64,000 bases of DNA from Hyphomicrobiaceae bacterium (GTDB lineage Bacteria > Pseudomonadota > Alphaproteobacteria > Rhizobiales > Hyphomicrobiaceae), in NCBI GenBank assembly GCA_020442165.1, contig JAGRKV010000064.1:53352-117351 (forward strand), read 5' to 3'. Of this stretch, positions 47,764 through 59,455 are shown piece by piece. Position 1 is the first letter of the stretch, and every line of letters starts with the position of its first letter. The position numbers and the translations under genes are program-made. The notes below the pieces were generated by a model, which was not told the DNA's origin, did no database searches, and saw only the letters and a program-made list of their open reading frames with translations.

Positions 47764-50055
47764 ATGCAAAGCAGGCGAAGTGATGAGGCTGACATAGCGG
47801 CGTCCGAACCGGCGCTGCGCGTCATCATGCGCCGTTTGCGGGAGATCATGGGCGAGGCAGGCGATGGCCAGTCGCGTCTCGACAAAATCGTGCGCCACGT
47901 TGCCGGCGTCATGGTGGCCGAGGTCTGCTCCATCTACCTGAAGCGCCGGGATGGCTCCCTGGAGCTTTTTGCGACCGAAGGCCTGAACCCAGCCGCTGTC
48001 CATACAACCCGGTTGAAGCGCGCCGAGGGTCTAGTCGGACGCTGTGCTGAACTGGGCCAGCCGGTCAACGAGCCTGACGCACAGCATCATCCCGCCTTCT
48101 CCTACCGGCCCGAGACGGGCGAGGAAGTCTACCATTCGCTGTTGGCGGTGCCGATCGTCAGAAGCGGACAGGTTCTGGGCGTTCTGGTCATTCAGAACCA
48201 TGCCTTCCGCGAATATTCTGACGACGATCTGGAGACCCTACAGGCAACTGCAATGGTGGTGGCCGAGCATCTGGTTTCGGGCGCCGTGGCCAATGCCGAG
48301 GCCGACGCTGAAATCTCAAGATCGCTAGCAGCCGTCATCAAGGGCGAGGTGCTGTCAGAGGGCATCGCGCTGGGTCATGTCGTGCTCCACGAGCCGCGCA
48401 TCGTCGTCACCAAACTGACGGCCGATGATCCTGTCTTGGAGCTGCGGCGGCTGGAATCGGCCATCAACGAGCTGCGCTCCGGTCTCGATGAGCTGCTCGG
48501 TCACGAACATCTGGCAAGCGATGGCGATCATCGCGACGTGCTGGAAGCCTACCGCATGTTTGCCAACGATCGCGGCTGGGAGCGTCGATTGCGCGAGGCG
48601 GTGCAGAGCGGCCTGACGGCGGACGGCGCCGTCGAGCGCGTTCAGAACAGCTCTCGCGCGCGAATGCTGCGCAATGCCGATCCTTATTGGCAGGAACGCC
48701 AGCGCGATTTCGACGATCTGTCGGACCGCATGTTGCGCATCCTGGCTGGCCGCACCGCCGGCGCCAACATGCCATTGGAGATGCCGGCCGATACCGTTCT
48801 GGTGGCGCGCACGATGGGCCCCGCCGAACTGCTGGATTATGACCCCGCCAAGCTGCGCGGTCTCATCGTTGAAGACGGCAGTGCGCAAAGCCATGTCGCG
48901 GTCGTTGCCAAGGCGCTGGGCATCCCTGCCATCGGCCAGGCCATCGGCGTCGTTGACCATGTCAGCCCCGGTGATGCGGCGATCATCGATGCGGAAACAG
49001 GCGAGGTGCATTTGCGCCCGCTGCCCGACGTCATCTCGGCCTTCTCCGACAAGGTGCGGTTCCGCGCCCGCCGCCAGAAGAAATACGACGCACTGCGCAA
49101 CCGTAAGGCCGTCACCAAGGACGGTCAGCGGGTCGAGCTGAACATCAACGCTGGCCTGCTCTATGACCTGTCGCACCTGGAAGAATCGGGGGCCGATGGC
49201 ATCGGTCTTTTCCGCACCGAACTGCAGTTCATGGTGTCCCACACCTTCCCGCGGCTTGAGCGCCAGGCGCAAAGCTACAAGCAGGTAATCGACGCCGCTC
49301 TGGGCAAGCCGATCGTGTTTCGCGCTCTCGACATCGGCGGCGACAAGGTGCTGCCCTACCTCAGGCAGGTGAAGGAAGAAAATCCGGCGATCGGCTGGCG
49401 CGCAATCCGCATGTCGCTCGACAGGCCCGGCTTGTTCCGCACCCAGGTTCGCGCGCTTTTGAAGGCGACCGCCGGCGGCGAACTACGCTTGATGGTGCCG
49501 ATGATTACCACGGCGGCTGAGATGGTCGAGGTTAAGGAGCTGTTCGACCGCGAGCTGGGACACATCCGGCGCAAGGGCATGCCTAGTCCGGAGCGCGTCA
49601 AGCTGGGCGCAATGTTGGAAGTGCCAAGTCTGCTGTTCGAACTCGACGATTTGTTCAAGACTGTCGACTTCGTCTCGATCGGCTCCAATGACCTGATGCA
49701 GTTCATGTTCGCGGCCGACCGCACCAACGCCCTGGTCGCCAGCCGCTATGACGTGCTGGCGGCAGCTCCCTTGCGTGCATTGAAGCAGGTCGTCGACTCG
49801 TCGCGGCGCCACAATGTGCCGCTGACGGTCTGCGGTGAAATGGCTGGCCGGCCGCTGGAAGCATTGGCCCTGATAGGTTTGGGCGTTCGGTCGATCTCTA
49901 TGGCGCCCGCAGCCGTAGGTAGCGTCAAGGCCATGATCCTCTCGCTCGACGCCTCCGAGGTTGAGAGCGAGTTGGACCGGCTGATTTCGCGTGGCGAAAA
50001 GAATATTCGCAAGGCTTTGAGCCGTTTTGCGCGCAAGGCCGGCATCGAAGTCTGA
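47764..50055 (+). CDS. ptsP: Phosphoenolpyruvate-protein phosphotransferase, nitrogen PTS (PtsP)
   Basis: 763 residues. N-terminal GAF domain (about 30-170: LDKIVRHVAGVMVAEVCSIY and YHSLLAVPIVRSGQVLGVLV), then the PEP-utilising N-domain, phospho-His domain with His377 in AQSHVAVVAKALGIP, and the PEP-binding barrel (about 410-740) with GADGIGLFRTELQFM and VCGEMAGRP. EINtr takes phosphate from PEP to NPr and then EIIANtr, a regulatory cascade sensing nitrogen and potassium. The GAF domain may bind glutamine. No other PTS gene lies in the window. Confidence 0.96.
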   Translation: MQSRRSDEADIAASEPALRVIMRRLREIMGEAGDGQSRLDKIVRHVAGVMVAEVCSIYLKRRDGSLELFATEGLNPAAVHTTRLKRAEGLVGRCAELGQPVNEPDAQHHPAFSYRPETGEEVYHSLLAVPIVRSGQVLGVLVIQNHAFREYSDDDLETLQATAMVVAEHLVSGAVANAEADAEISRSLAAVIKGEVLSEGIALGHVVLHEPRIVVTKLTADDPVLELRRLESAINELRSGLDELLGHEHLASDGDHRDVLEAYRMFANDRGWERRLREAVQSGLTADGAVERVQNSSRARMLRNADPYWQERQRDFDDLSDRMLRILAGRTAGANMPLEMPADTVLVARTMGPAELLDYDPAKLRGLIVEDGSAQSHVAVVAKALGIPAIGQAIGVVDHVSPGDAAIIDAETGEVHLRPLPDVISAFSDKVRFRARRQKKYDALRNRKAVTKDGQRVELNINAGLLYDLSHLEESGADGIGLFRTELQFMVSHTFPRLERQAQSYKQVIDAALGKPIVFRALDIGGDKVLPYLRQVKEENPAIGWRAIRMSLDRPGLFRTQVRALLKATAGGELRLMVPMITTAAEMVEVKELFDRELGHIRRKGMPSPERVKLGAMLEVPSLLFELDDLFKTVDFVSIGSNDLMQFMFAADRTNALVASRYDVLAAAPLRALKQVVDSSRRHNVPLTVCGEMAGRPLEALALIGLGVRSISMAPAAVGSVKAMILSLDASEVESELDRLISRGEKNIRKALSRFARKAGIEV

Positions 50056-50223
50056 TTCTCTGCCACACCATTGAGTAAATCGTCACGGGGGGCTTTGACT
50101 CTGTTGGCCCGTGGCTGAACACTTACACTCCATAAGGGATCTGGCGGCCGGCGCGACCTGCGCAGGCAAGAGTGCCGGTTTCTTGGCGTGATGTGGCCGT
50201 TTGTGCGGGCGTTCGGGGGGCGC

Positions 50224-51096
50224 ATGCAAAAGTATGTGCGTAGCGTTGGTCAGGCTTTGCCATCCCGCCCGCAGATTGCGCAGGGCGCGGCACACGCTGC
50301 ACCTTTCAGCCAGCAACCCGCCACCTCGACACACCCCGCTAACCCGTCGTCGGAACAGCGCCAAGCCCGGGGCATGAGGCTTTCCAGCCCGAGCAAAGCG
50401 TCGCCACGAACAGCAAATTCGAGGTTCCGGGCCGGTTCGGTCCAGCCCGAGGCGAACCTCAACGAAGTGTCCCAGCTGTTGCAGGGCATCCGCCGCGCCG
50501 CTGGACTGTCGCCAGTCGAGTTGGCCTCGCAAACGAATACCAAGCCTGCGGTGATAGTGGCCCTCGAGCAAGGCAATCTCGGCGCAATTCCGCCATGGCC
50601 CGAGAGCCGCCGTATCGTCGATCAGTGGGTGGCGATGGCCGGGCTGGATCCACGACCCGCGCTCGAAACGCTGGCGCTGGTCCAGATCTCCCAGCCACAA
50701 GGTGCTTCTCCAGCGGGGGCATCAGCGGCTGCGGCCCGCGCCAAAGGTCCCCAGATGCGCGGTGCCGCCGTGGGTGTGTTGAAAAAGCTATGGCGGCGAC
50801 CGTCGATCCGCTGGCAGGGCATGGCAGCCGGGTTGGGTTTGCCGCCGTCGCGGATCGCGCGCTGGGCAGCCTTGGTGCTCATTCTGGCCAGCGTCGTCAC
50901 GGCAGCCTCGCAGAACCAGGTCGTGGCAGGAGCATTGTTCAATCTGCCGGCCCCGGCGGAGCGGGCCGTTCGCACCTTGTCGGATTTCTTTGCCGTCCGT
51001 TTTGCGCCTCTCCAAGAAGGCCACAGGTGGATTTCGGTCGAGGATCCACGCTCACGCCGCGGCGACAAATTGCGGATCAAGCGACATTCGGATTAG
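50224..51096 (+). CDS. Helix-turn-helix membrane protein, RodZ-like
   Basis: 290 residues from the ATG at 50224; a GGGGGG run lies just upstream, and the ATG at 50188 is an alternative. An N-terminal Gln/Pro/Ser-rich disordered part (1-85) is followed by a cytoplasmic HTH of the RodZ/HTH_25 kind (LNEVSQLLQGIRRAAGLSPV, then ELASQTNTKPAVIVALEQGN), a basic linker, a transmembrane helix (ARWAALVLILASVVTAAS), and a short extracytoplasmic tail. RodZ links MreB to the wall machinery, but RodZ usually has its HTH at the N-terminus and a longer periplasmic domain, so this may be a distinct relative. Between ptsP and prfA. Confidence 0.68.
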   Translation: MQKYVRSVGQALPSRPQIAQGAAHAAPFSQQPATSTHPANPSSEQRQARGMRLSSPSKASPRTANSRFRAGSVQPEANLNEVSQLLQGIRRAAGLSPVELASQTNTKPAVIVALEQGNLGAIPPWPESRRIVDQWVAMAGLDPRPALETLALVQISQPQGASPAGASAAAARAKGPQMRGAAVGVLKKLWRRPSIRWQGMAAGLGLPPSRIARWAALVLILASVVTAASQNQVVAGALFNLPAPAERAVRTLSDFFAVRFAPLQEGHRWISVEDPRSRRGDKLRIKRHSD

Positions 51097-51158
51097 ATGC
51101 GCGGCCAAATCGCCTTGAAGGCAGTTCGGCGTCGCGGGACGCCCTTCCAGGGACCAGC

Positions 51159-51258
51159 GCATGTTTAGCTGAAGTGAGTAGCGGTTCAGCGTAAAAGCAT
51201 GCCCATAACAAGAGGATAGAGCGCGTTCCCGATTCCATCGGAAATGAACGCGCTCTAA
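51159..51258 (+). repeat. Interspersed repeat family B, copy 2
   Basis: Starts GCATGTTTAGCTGAAGTG and ends GAACGCGCTCTAA. It ends 13 bases before the prfA ATG, so it makes up most of the prfA leader. Confidence 0.85.
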
Positions 51259-51271
51259 CGGGGCCGCACGC

Positions 51272-52360
51272 ATGAGCAGACTTCCCACCGACAAACTCGA
51301 CCGGCTCGACGACCGCTGGGAATCGATCCAGCGTGAGTTGAACGGCGGCCCCTCACCGTCGGCATTTGCGCGTCTGACCAAGGAGTTCGCCAATCTCGAC
51401 CCGATTGTGAAGACCTACCGGGAGCTGAAAGCGGCTGAGCAGGAAATGGCCGACCTGGAAGCCATCCGCGACGATGCGAAGTCCGACAAGGAGATGAAGG
51501 CGCTCGCCGAGGAGGATCTCGACCGCCTGGAAGGACACGTCGAAGAACTTGTCCAGCGCCTCAGAATCCAGCTTCTGCCACGCGATGCCGCGGACGACGG
51601 CAACGCCATCGTCGAAATTCGCGCCGGGACCGGCGGCGATGAGGCGGCACTTTTCGCCGCCGACTTGTTCCGCATGTACGGACGCTATGCGGAACTGAAG
51701 GGCTGGCGCACCGAAATCATTTCGATCTCGGAGAACGAACTGGGTGGCTACAAGGAAGTGATCGCATCGATCTCGGGTAAGGGCGTATTCGCGCGGCTGA
51801 AGTTTGAATCGGGCGTTCACCGCGTCCAGCGCGTGCCCGAGACGGAGGCATCAGGCCGCATTCATACCTCGGCGGCCACGGTGGCCGTGCTGCCCGAAGC
51901 CGAAGACGTCGACATTGAGGTGCGCGACGAGGATATCCGCATCGACACCATGCGGGCGTCGGGTGCAGGCGGCCAGCACGTCAACCGTACCGATTCTGCT
52001 GTACGCATCACGCACATTCCAACAGGCATTGTCGTCGTCTCCGCCGAGAAATCGCAGCACCAGAACCGCAAGCTCGCGATGACAGTTCTGAAATCCAGGC
52101 TGTATGAGATGGAGCGTGAGCGCGCCGATACCGAACGCTCCGCCGCGCGCCGTGCGCAAGTCGGCTCCGGGGATCGATCGCAGAAAATCCGCACCTACAA
52201 TTTCCCGCAGGGCCGCGTCTCCGATCACCGCATCAATCTCACGCTGCACAAGCTTGACTCCGTGCTCCAGGGAATCGCACTCGACGAGCTGATCGATGCG
52301 CTTATCACCGACCATCAGGCGCAGCAGCTCGCGGAGATGGAGCAGCATGACGCGGTCTGA
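51272..52360 (+). CDS. prfA: Peptide chain release factor 1
   Basis: 362 residues. RF1 reads UAA and UAG. N-terminal helical domain, then the catalytic GGQ at 233-235 in [15 protein letters not shown], where PrmC methylates the Gln. [19 protein letters not shown] follows. [19 protein letters not shown], the stretch next to the codon-recognition part, is typical. No good ribosome site precedes the ATG; the leader is occupied by repeat B copy 2. It overlaps prmC by 14 bases. Confidence 0.97.
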   Translation: MSRLPTDKLDRLDDRWESIQRELNGGPSPSAFARLTKEFANLDPIVKTYRELKAAEQEMADLEAIRDDAKSDKEMKALAEEDLDRLEGHVEELVQRLRIQLLPRDAADDGNAIVEIRAGTGGDEAALFAADLFRMYGRYAELKGWRTEIISISENELGGYKEVIASISGKGVFARLKFESGVHRVQRVPETEASGRIHTSAATVAVLPEAEDVDIEVRDEDIRIDTMRASGAGGQHVNRTDSAVRITHIPTGIVVVSAEKSQHQNRKLAMTVLKSRLYEMERERADTERSAARRAQVGSGDRSQKIRTYNFPQGRVSDHRINLTLHKLDSVLQGIALDELIDALITDHQAQQLAEMEQHDAV

Positions 52361-53237
52361 CGGGGCTGCAACGCTGTCGGACGTGCTGGAGCGCACGGCA
52401 AGGATCTTGCGAGAGGCCGGAATCGAGGACGCTGCAGCCGAGGCGCGTTGGCTTGTTTGCGAGGCCACAGGCGTGCGTCCTATCGATCTGCTGGTACGCG
52501 CCGATGTGGCAATCGATGGATCAGAGGCAGAGCGTATCGCGGCCTTTGCCGCCCGGCGCGCCAACTCCGAGCCGCTCTCACGCATCCTCGGTAAGCGTGA
52601 GTTCTACGGTCGCGATTTCCAGCTATCGCCAGCGACACTCGATCCACGGGCTGACACCGAAACATTGGTCGATCTTGCCTTGCAGGTCGCGCAAGAACCG
52701 GCCCGCAAGGGCCGTCCGTTGAGGCTCCTGGACGTCGGCACCGGAACAGGTGCCATACTTGTCTCTCTGCTCGCGGAACTGCCGGCCGCCACGGGGCTCG
52801 GCATCGATGTCAGCGCCGATGCCGTCGCCACGGCCAAGACAAACGCCCTCCGCCATGGTGTCGCCGCCCGCGCCACGTTTGAGTGCCGCGACCTGCGCGC
52901 TGGTCTCGCCGGACGCTACGATTTGATCGTGTCAAACCCGCCCTACATCCGGACAGCCGACATCCCGGGCCTTGCGGCAGAGGTCCGCCAGTTCGATCCA
53001 CATCTGGCGCTCGATGGCGGGGCGGACGGTCTGGTCTTCTACCGCCTGCTTGCCAATTTCCTAGGCAATCTTGAGCCGGGCGGGTGGATGCTGCTGGAAG
53101 TCGGAGCCGGTCAGGCTGATGACGTTGCAGGCATCCTGTTGCAATCGCGACCCGATGGAATAGTCCGCATGGCGGAAGATCTTGGGGGGCATCTACGTGT
53201 AGTGGCAATTGGGTCACAAGGGACCGTGGTTGGATAA
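52347..53237 (+). CDS. prmC: Release factor glutamine N5-methyltransferase
   Basis: 296 residues from the ATG at 52347, overlapping the prfA end. N-terminal helical domain, then SAM motif [19 protein letters not shown] and the catalytic NPPY at 197-200 ([12 protein letters not shown]). It methylates the Gln of the release-factor GGQ, a standard pairing with prfA and in the same frame group. [20 protein letters not shown] is the family linker. Confidence 0.96.
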   Translation: MTRSDGAATLSDVLERTARILREAGIEDAAAEARWLVCEATGVRPIDLLVRADVAIDGSEAERIAAFAARRANSEPLSRILGKREFYGRDFQLSPATLDPRADTETLVDLALQVAQEPARKGRPLRLLDVGTGTGAILVSLLAELPAATGLGIDVSADAVATAKTNALRHGVAARATFECRDLRAGLAGRYDLIVSNPPYIRTADIPGLAAEVRQFDPHLALDGGADGLVFYRLLANFLGNLEPGGWMLLEVGAGQADDVAGILLQSRPDGIVRMAEDLGGHLRVVAIGSQGTVVG

Positions 53238-53731
53238 TAACGCTTGGAATCGCCGCTCCGAGGGGGTAAGGTCCTCTCCAGGCGAATACAATTATACGTG
53301 ATCGGCTAAAGGTTGCAGCTTCTGCTGACCATGATGCCCGCGCATACTTGAGACCGCTGACGTGTCGTGCTGAAGATCCCTGAACCGGGTTTCATCGCCG
53401 ACTTGGCGCCAAGCAATTTTGCGGCTGCCACCACGGTCCACGCCCCTCTCCGATTGGATGGTTGAAAGCCTGTTGAGCATAAAAAGAAACGAGTTCAGGG
53501 AACGCATTGCTTGAAGCGCATGCCCGTGGGTATGCGCAGACTGGGCTGCTGAAGCGAAGTTCCAGGTCCGCAACAGTGCTCTTCTGACCCTGTGTCGTGG
53601 CCCCGGCAGCGTGGGCCGCTGTGCGTGGGTCCATGGAGTAGCGCTGGGCCACCTTGGGCAGTGAAATGGCAGCACCTAATGCAAGAGAGCATTGCAACAC
53701 ATAGTGTGAAGACTATCGAGAACGGGAGCCC
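53238..53731. other. Gene-free stretch of about 490 bases before the DUF4167 gene
   Basis: Frames on both strands look non-coding. I see no terminator for prmC and no named motif; it should hold the DUF4167 gene promoter. Confidence 0.4.
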
Positions 53732-54601
53732 ATGAGGCAGGGACAACAGAACCGCCGTGGTCGCGGTCGCAACCGCAAGAGCCAGAATCCGCTCACGCGC
53801 AGCTTCGAGAGCAACGGGCCGGACGTAAAGATCCGTGGCACCCCCGCGCACATTGCGGAGAAATATATCTCCCTGGCGCGTGACGCCCAATCGTCCGGCG
53901 ATCCCGTGCTGGCGGAGAGCTATCTCCAGCATGCCGAGCACTATAACCGGATCATCATGGCCTTCCGGGAGCAGCAGATCCAGCAGGGCGGAGATCCGGC
54001 CCAGATCCGCCGCCCACAGGGCTCCAACGAATTCTCTGATGCCGACGATTTCGGCGATGAAGATGGCGATGACGTTGGCGCCGGCGATTTCGGCCAAGGC
54101 ATCATGGGCCCCAACGACCCGCAGCCTTCTATTCGCAGCTTCGAGCCGCAGCAGCGCCAAGATAACTTCCGGGAGGGTGGCCGCGGCGAGGGGCAGCCCA
54201 ACGAACATCGCCGCGACAATCGCGGCGAGGGACGCAACCGCGGCGACTACCAGTTCCGCCAGAACCGCGACCGCCATCAGAATGGCCAGCGTAATGGCGG
54301 TGAGCAACGCGAGCAGCGCGAACAGCACGCGGAGAGCGGCCGCTCGGATCAGCCGCGCCGGGAGCAGCGCGAACCACGCGAGCCGCGTGAGTCGCGTGAG
54401 CCACCCCGCGAAAATCGCGAAAACAATCGCCAGGAATCGGGCGCACGCCGTGAAGGTCGCAACCGTCGCGATTTCGGGGGCTCGGGGCCGGGAGAGCAGC
54501 CAGAATTTCTGCGCCGTTCCGTTCGCCGCCCACGTCGGGAAGATAAGGGCGAACCAGGCGTGGCGCAGGAAGCCGCGGCCGCCGAGGATAGCGCCGAGTA
54601 G
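53732..54601 (+). CDS. DUF4167 family protein
   Basis: 289 residues. N-terminal basic segment (MRQGQQNRRGRGRNRKSQNP) then the DUF4167 core: PLTRSFESNGPDVKIRGTPA, HIAEKYISLARDAQSSGDPV and LAESYLQHAEHYNRIIMAF. The remainder (about 90-289) is low-complexity and strongly charged (Arg/Glu/Asn/Gln), likely disordered and possibly RNA-binding. Family members occupy this spot between prmC and clpB in rhizobia. Function unknown. Confidence 0.9.
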   Translation: MRQGQQNRRGRGRNRKSQNPLTRSFESNGPDVKIRGTPAHIAEKYISLARDAQSSGDPVLAESYLQHAEHYNRIIMAFREQQIQQGGDPAQIRRPQGSNEFSDADDFGDEDGDDVGAGDFGQGIMGPNDPQPSIRSFEPQQRQDNFREGGRGEGQPNEHRRDNRGEGRNRGDYQFRQNRDRHQNGQRNGGEQREQREQHAESGRSDQPRREQREPREPRESREPPRENRENNRQESGARREGRNRRDFGGSGPGEQPEFLRRSVRRPRREDKGEPGVAQEAAAAEDSAE

Positions 54602-54633
54602 GCATTGGCCCTTTTGGGGTCCCAGTTGATGCG

Positions 54634-54666
54634 AAAGCCCCGTCAGGCACCGCCGGCGGGGCTTTT
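54634..54666 (+). terminator. Rho-independent terminator after DUF4167 gene
   Basis: AAAGCCCCG (54634-54642) pairs with CGGGGCTTT (54657-54665) around a 14-base loop and runs into TTTT. Confidence 0.88.
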
Positions 54667-54741
54667 GCATGCATGGACTTCAGCTGCAGCGCTGCGCCGT
54701 CGCGGGCGGATTACACCTCCCGCTGATCGGGAACGTGGCGC

Positions 54742-55512
54742 TCAGGTCAACGCCAGCGGATCCCCGGCCCGGATGGTGCCGGGAGAGGCAACCGTCGCAT
54801 AAACCCCGAAATCAGTATGGCCGAAAGTCCGCCTCAGAAGTGCGGGGATGCTCATGTCGCGCGCCCCGGTCGTGGGATCCACATTGGTGGCGTCGCAACG
54901 CTCGGTGCGCGTGAAGACGTCGAGGCGGACAGGGCCGGCGTATGCTGGTCTGCCCACCCAGCCGAGTTCCGCCCATGGCTCTATCCCGTCGACGATGACG
55001 TTGGGTCGGAAACGAAGCGGGTCGATCACGCGGCCGGAAATCCGCTCAAGCTCCCGCACGCTCGCAAGATTGACGATGTGAAGGCATTTCTTCGCAACGT
55101 CTGAAAAGCTGTGACCTAGAGCGCTGACAATATGGGGTGCGCCGCGCAGGTCGGCCTTCATGTAGGCCGCAAGAAACTGCTCGATCATGCTGCGGCCGAT
55201 CTTGGTCGATAGCTGCCCGCGCGACACCTGTTTGCCGTCACGCAGGATGGTCAGCGTTTCAGTTTCGTGGTCGAAGCGCGTGTCGAGCGTGGCTAGACGC
55301 TCATTCCGCATCAGCATCAGGAAGTTGATCTTCGGCAGGTGCGTGGGCTCGTCGGGGTTGAACCGGCCCTGCCCATTCTCAATCGCCCATGAGCGATCGC
55401 CCGGCACCGTTTGGCCCGGAGCGAGATCAACACTTTCCAATCGCTCCGGCGTCAAGCCCTTCACGGGATAGCGGTAGAGCGCGGCGACATGGGGTGGCTG
55501 GGCCATCGTCAT
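54742..55512 (-). CDS. MOSC domain protein
   Basis: 256 residues from the ATG at 55512; an ATG two codons on is equally possible. N-terminal MOSC_N beta-barrel (ALYRYPVKGLTPERLESVDL, PGDRSWAIENG) followed by the MOSC domain with RFRPNVIVDG and the Cys in TERCDATNVDPTTG, the likely molybdenum-cofactor ligand or sulfur site. MOSC proteins sulfurate or carry molybdenum cofactor. It is third in a minus-strand trio, eight bases after the DUF4279 gene. Substrate unknown. Confidence 0.85.
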   Translation of the reverse strand: MTMAQPPHVAALYRYPVKGLTPERLESVDLAPGQTVPGDRSWAIENGQGRFNPDEPTHLPKINFLMLMRNERLATLDTRFDHETETLTILRDGKQVSRGQLSTKIGRSMIEQFLAAYMKADLRGAPHIVSALGHSFSDVAKKCLHIVNLASVRELERISGRVIDPLRFRPNVIVDGIEPWAELGWVGRPAYAGPVRLDVFTRTERCDATNVDPTTGARDMSIPALLRRTFGHTDFGVYATVASPGTIRAGDPLALT

Positions 55513-55519
55513 CAAAGTC

Positions 55520-55981
55520 TCAAAGGTGCGTTTCAGGAGTTTTGGACCAGGACGGGTCATCGACCTCGCCCTCGCTGCAGTAGACGTCCCAGCCGACGGT
55601 GAGGTCGAGTGCAGCCAGTCGCGTCATCTGCTGCGGTGACAGCATCGGTCCACCGTGACCGACGCTGACGAAATAGCAGAATATATCGGCAGTCGCACCT
55701 TCCTCACGTAGCTCCAGCAGGGCGGAGGTCGCAGGTTCGATGCGATCGAGCAGCCAATCGATATGGCGGCGTGTGTCGCGGGAACGGACGTGCGCTTCGC
55801 TCGAAAGCCCCCAGACCGCGCGAGGTGATCCCGCACGAGGCGAAATGCGACACGTCGCGTCTGAAAGCTGAAGTCTTGCCTGCAAGGCCGCGCAATCATG
55901 TTGAGCGCTGCTGACACGAATGGTCGCATAGGTCTCGATGCAGGTGGGGTAGTTGTCGTTGTAAAGGGCTCGGTCGTCCAT
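55520..55981 (-). CDS. DUF4279 family protein
   Basis: 153 residues. The pattern TYATIRVSSAQHDCAALQAR, AVWGLSSEAHVRSRDTRRHI, DWLLDRIEPATSALLELREE and LAALDLTVGWDVYC fits the DUF4279 family of small soluble proteins with no known function, sometimes found near polymorphic toxins. No toxin gene adjoins it here. It is 16 bases after the RraB-like gene and directly before the MOSC gene, so the three form an operon. Confidence 0.8.
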   Translation of the reverse strand: MDDRALYNDNYPTCIETYATIRVSSAQHDCAALQARLQLSDATCRISPRAGSPRAVWGLSSEAHVRSRDTRRHIDWLLDRIEPATSALLELREEGATADIFCYFVSVGHGGPMLSPQQMTRLAALDLTVGWDVYCSEGEVDDPSWSKTPETHL

Positions 55982-55997
55982 GCGCCGGTTCTTGTCC

Positions 55998-56372
55998 TTA
56001 TTCGTCCTCGTCCCACTGCATCATCAGGCACGAGGCGATTTTGCCGTTAAAGTCCGCGACAAGGCGCGTCATCTCGTCATTCAACATTTTGAGGTCGATG
56101 TGCCGCGCCCGTATGGGAATCTCGAAATCGATATTCCACGCTCCAAGATCCTCGTCAGGTTCATCGTCATGATCGCGGACCACTTCGATGCGGCGGCCCT
56201 CCAGATACTTGGCCACCGCGTCGGCGTCAGCTTCCGTGTCAAAGTAGGTATCGAACCACAGCGCGACCTTGTCCGGCAGCTTGGCCGGATCTGAGCAGTG
56301 CGCATAAAGCGCGTTGCCCATCTCGTCTTCCGGATAGACCTTCGGGTCGCGCTTCTTAAACCAGGAAAACAC
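55998..56372 (-). CDS. RraB-like (RNase E inhibitor domain) protein
   Basis: 124 residues. I set the start at the GTG at 56372, which has AAGGAG six bases upstream, over a longer frame to 56411 that places that site inside the gene. The sequence then begins VFSWFKKRDPKVYPED. Core ALWFDTYFDTEADADAVAKY, LEGRRIEVVRDHDDEPDED and FEIPIRARHIDLKMLNDEM resembles the RraB/DUF695-neighbour fold, an acidic ferredoxin-like domain. In E. coli RraB binds RNase E and slows mRNA decay, but similarity here is limited to the pattern. First gene of the trio with DUF4279 and MOSC genes. Confidence 0.6.
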   Translation of the reverse strand: MFSWFKKRDPKVYPEDEMGNALYAHCSDPAKLPDKVALWFDTYFDTEADADAVAKYLEGRRIEVVRDHDDEPDEDLGAWNIDFEIPIRARHIDLKMLNDEMTRLVADFNGKIASCLMMQWDEDE

Positions 56373-56596
56373 CTCTCGCTCCTTCCCAATCGCAACCACC
56401 AAAAATTCCACATCAACATTGCGGATATTGTTGTCGCGTCCCCCTTTTACGCCTCAAAATCGCACCCATATGTGGGTCGACAGGTTCCGGTTCTGAAACG
56501 CCGCAAGGGTTGCCGGTCGGACCATGAGACATACAACCATAGGGCGGAGAAGGGTGCCAGCCGGACCCGACAGCCGCGCCGCGAAGAGGGGTTGCC

Positions 56597-59197
<2,601 letters not shown>

Positions 59198-59294
59198 CCG
59201 CCGCATCTCGCACTTGAAATTGCCATCGCGAATGCTCGGCTGCTGATGAAGCTGCCGGGCCTTCCGCTGTGGGCTTCCCGAACCGGCGCCCCGG

Positions 59295-59310
59295 TTAGCT
59301 GCTGGTTAAC
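59295..59310 (+). promoter_or_regulatory. Candidate CtrA-binding site
   Basis: TTAG, seven bases, TTAAC. This is one mismatch from the CtrA consensus TTAA-N7-TTAAC, lying 146 bases before the PilZ gene in an otherwise gene-free gap (59198-59455). A GGTTAACC palindrome forms its right half. Inference only. Confidence 0.3.
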
Positions 59311-59455
59311 CCTGTTTCTGTAATATCCAGAACTGATAATTCCTTCGGTGCGCCATGATTGGGAGGCGCATCAGTATCGCCATCCTGTTGCCGCACCGGC
59401 CCCTCCGCCGGTCGTTGGATCTCGCTGGCGATCCCGTATTTTTCGGAGCCCGCGC

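Noticed and set aside
53292..53675. Minus-strand frame of 127 codons between prmC and the DUF4167 gene
   Set aside because: Composition is Arg/Ser/His-rich without pattern, there is no ribosome site, and it would lie in the promoter region of the DUF4167 gene.
55520..56372. Toxin-immunity or antiphage pair (DUF4279 and RraB-like genes)
   Set aside because: No toxin gene or mobile element adjoins them and the MOSC neighbour points to a housekeeping operon.
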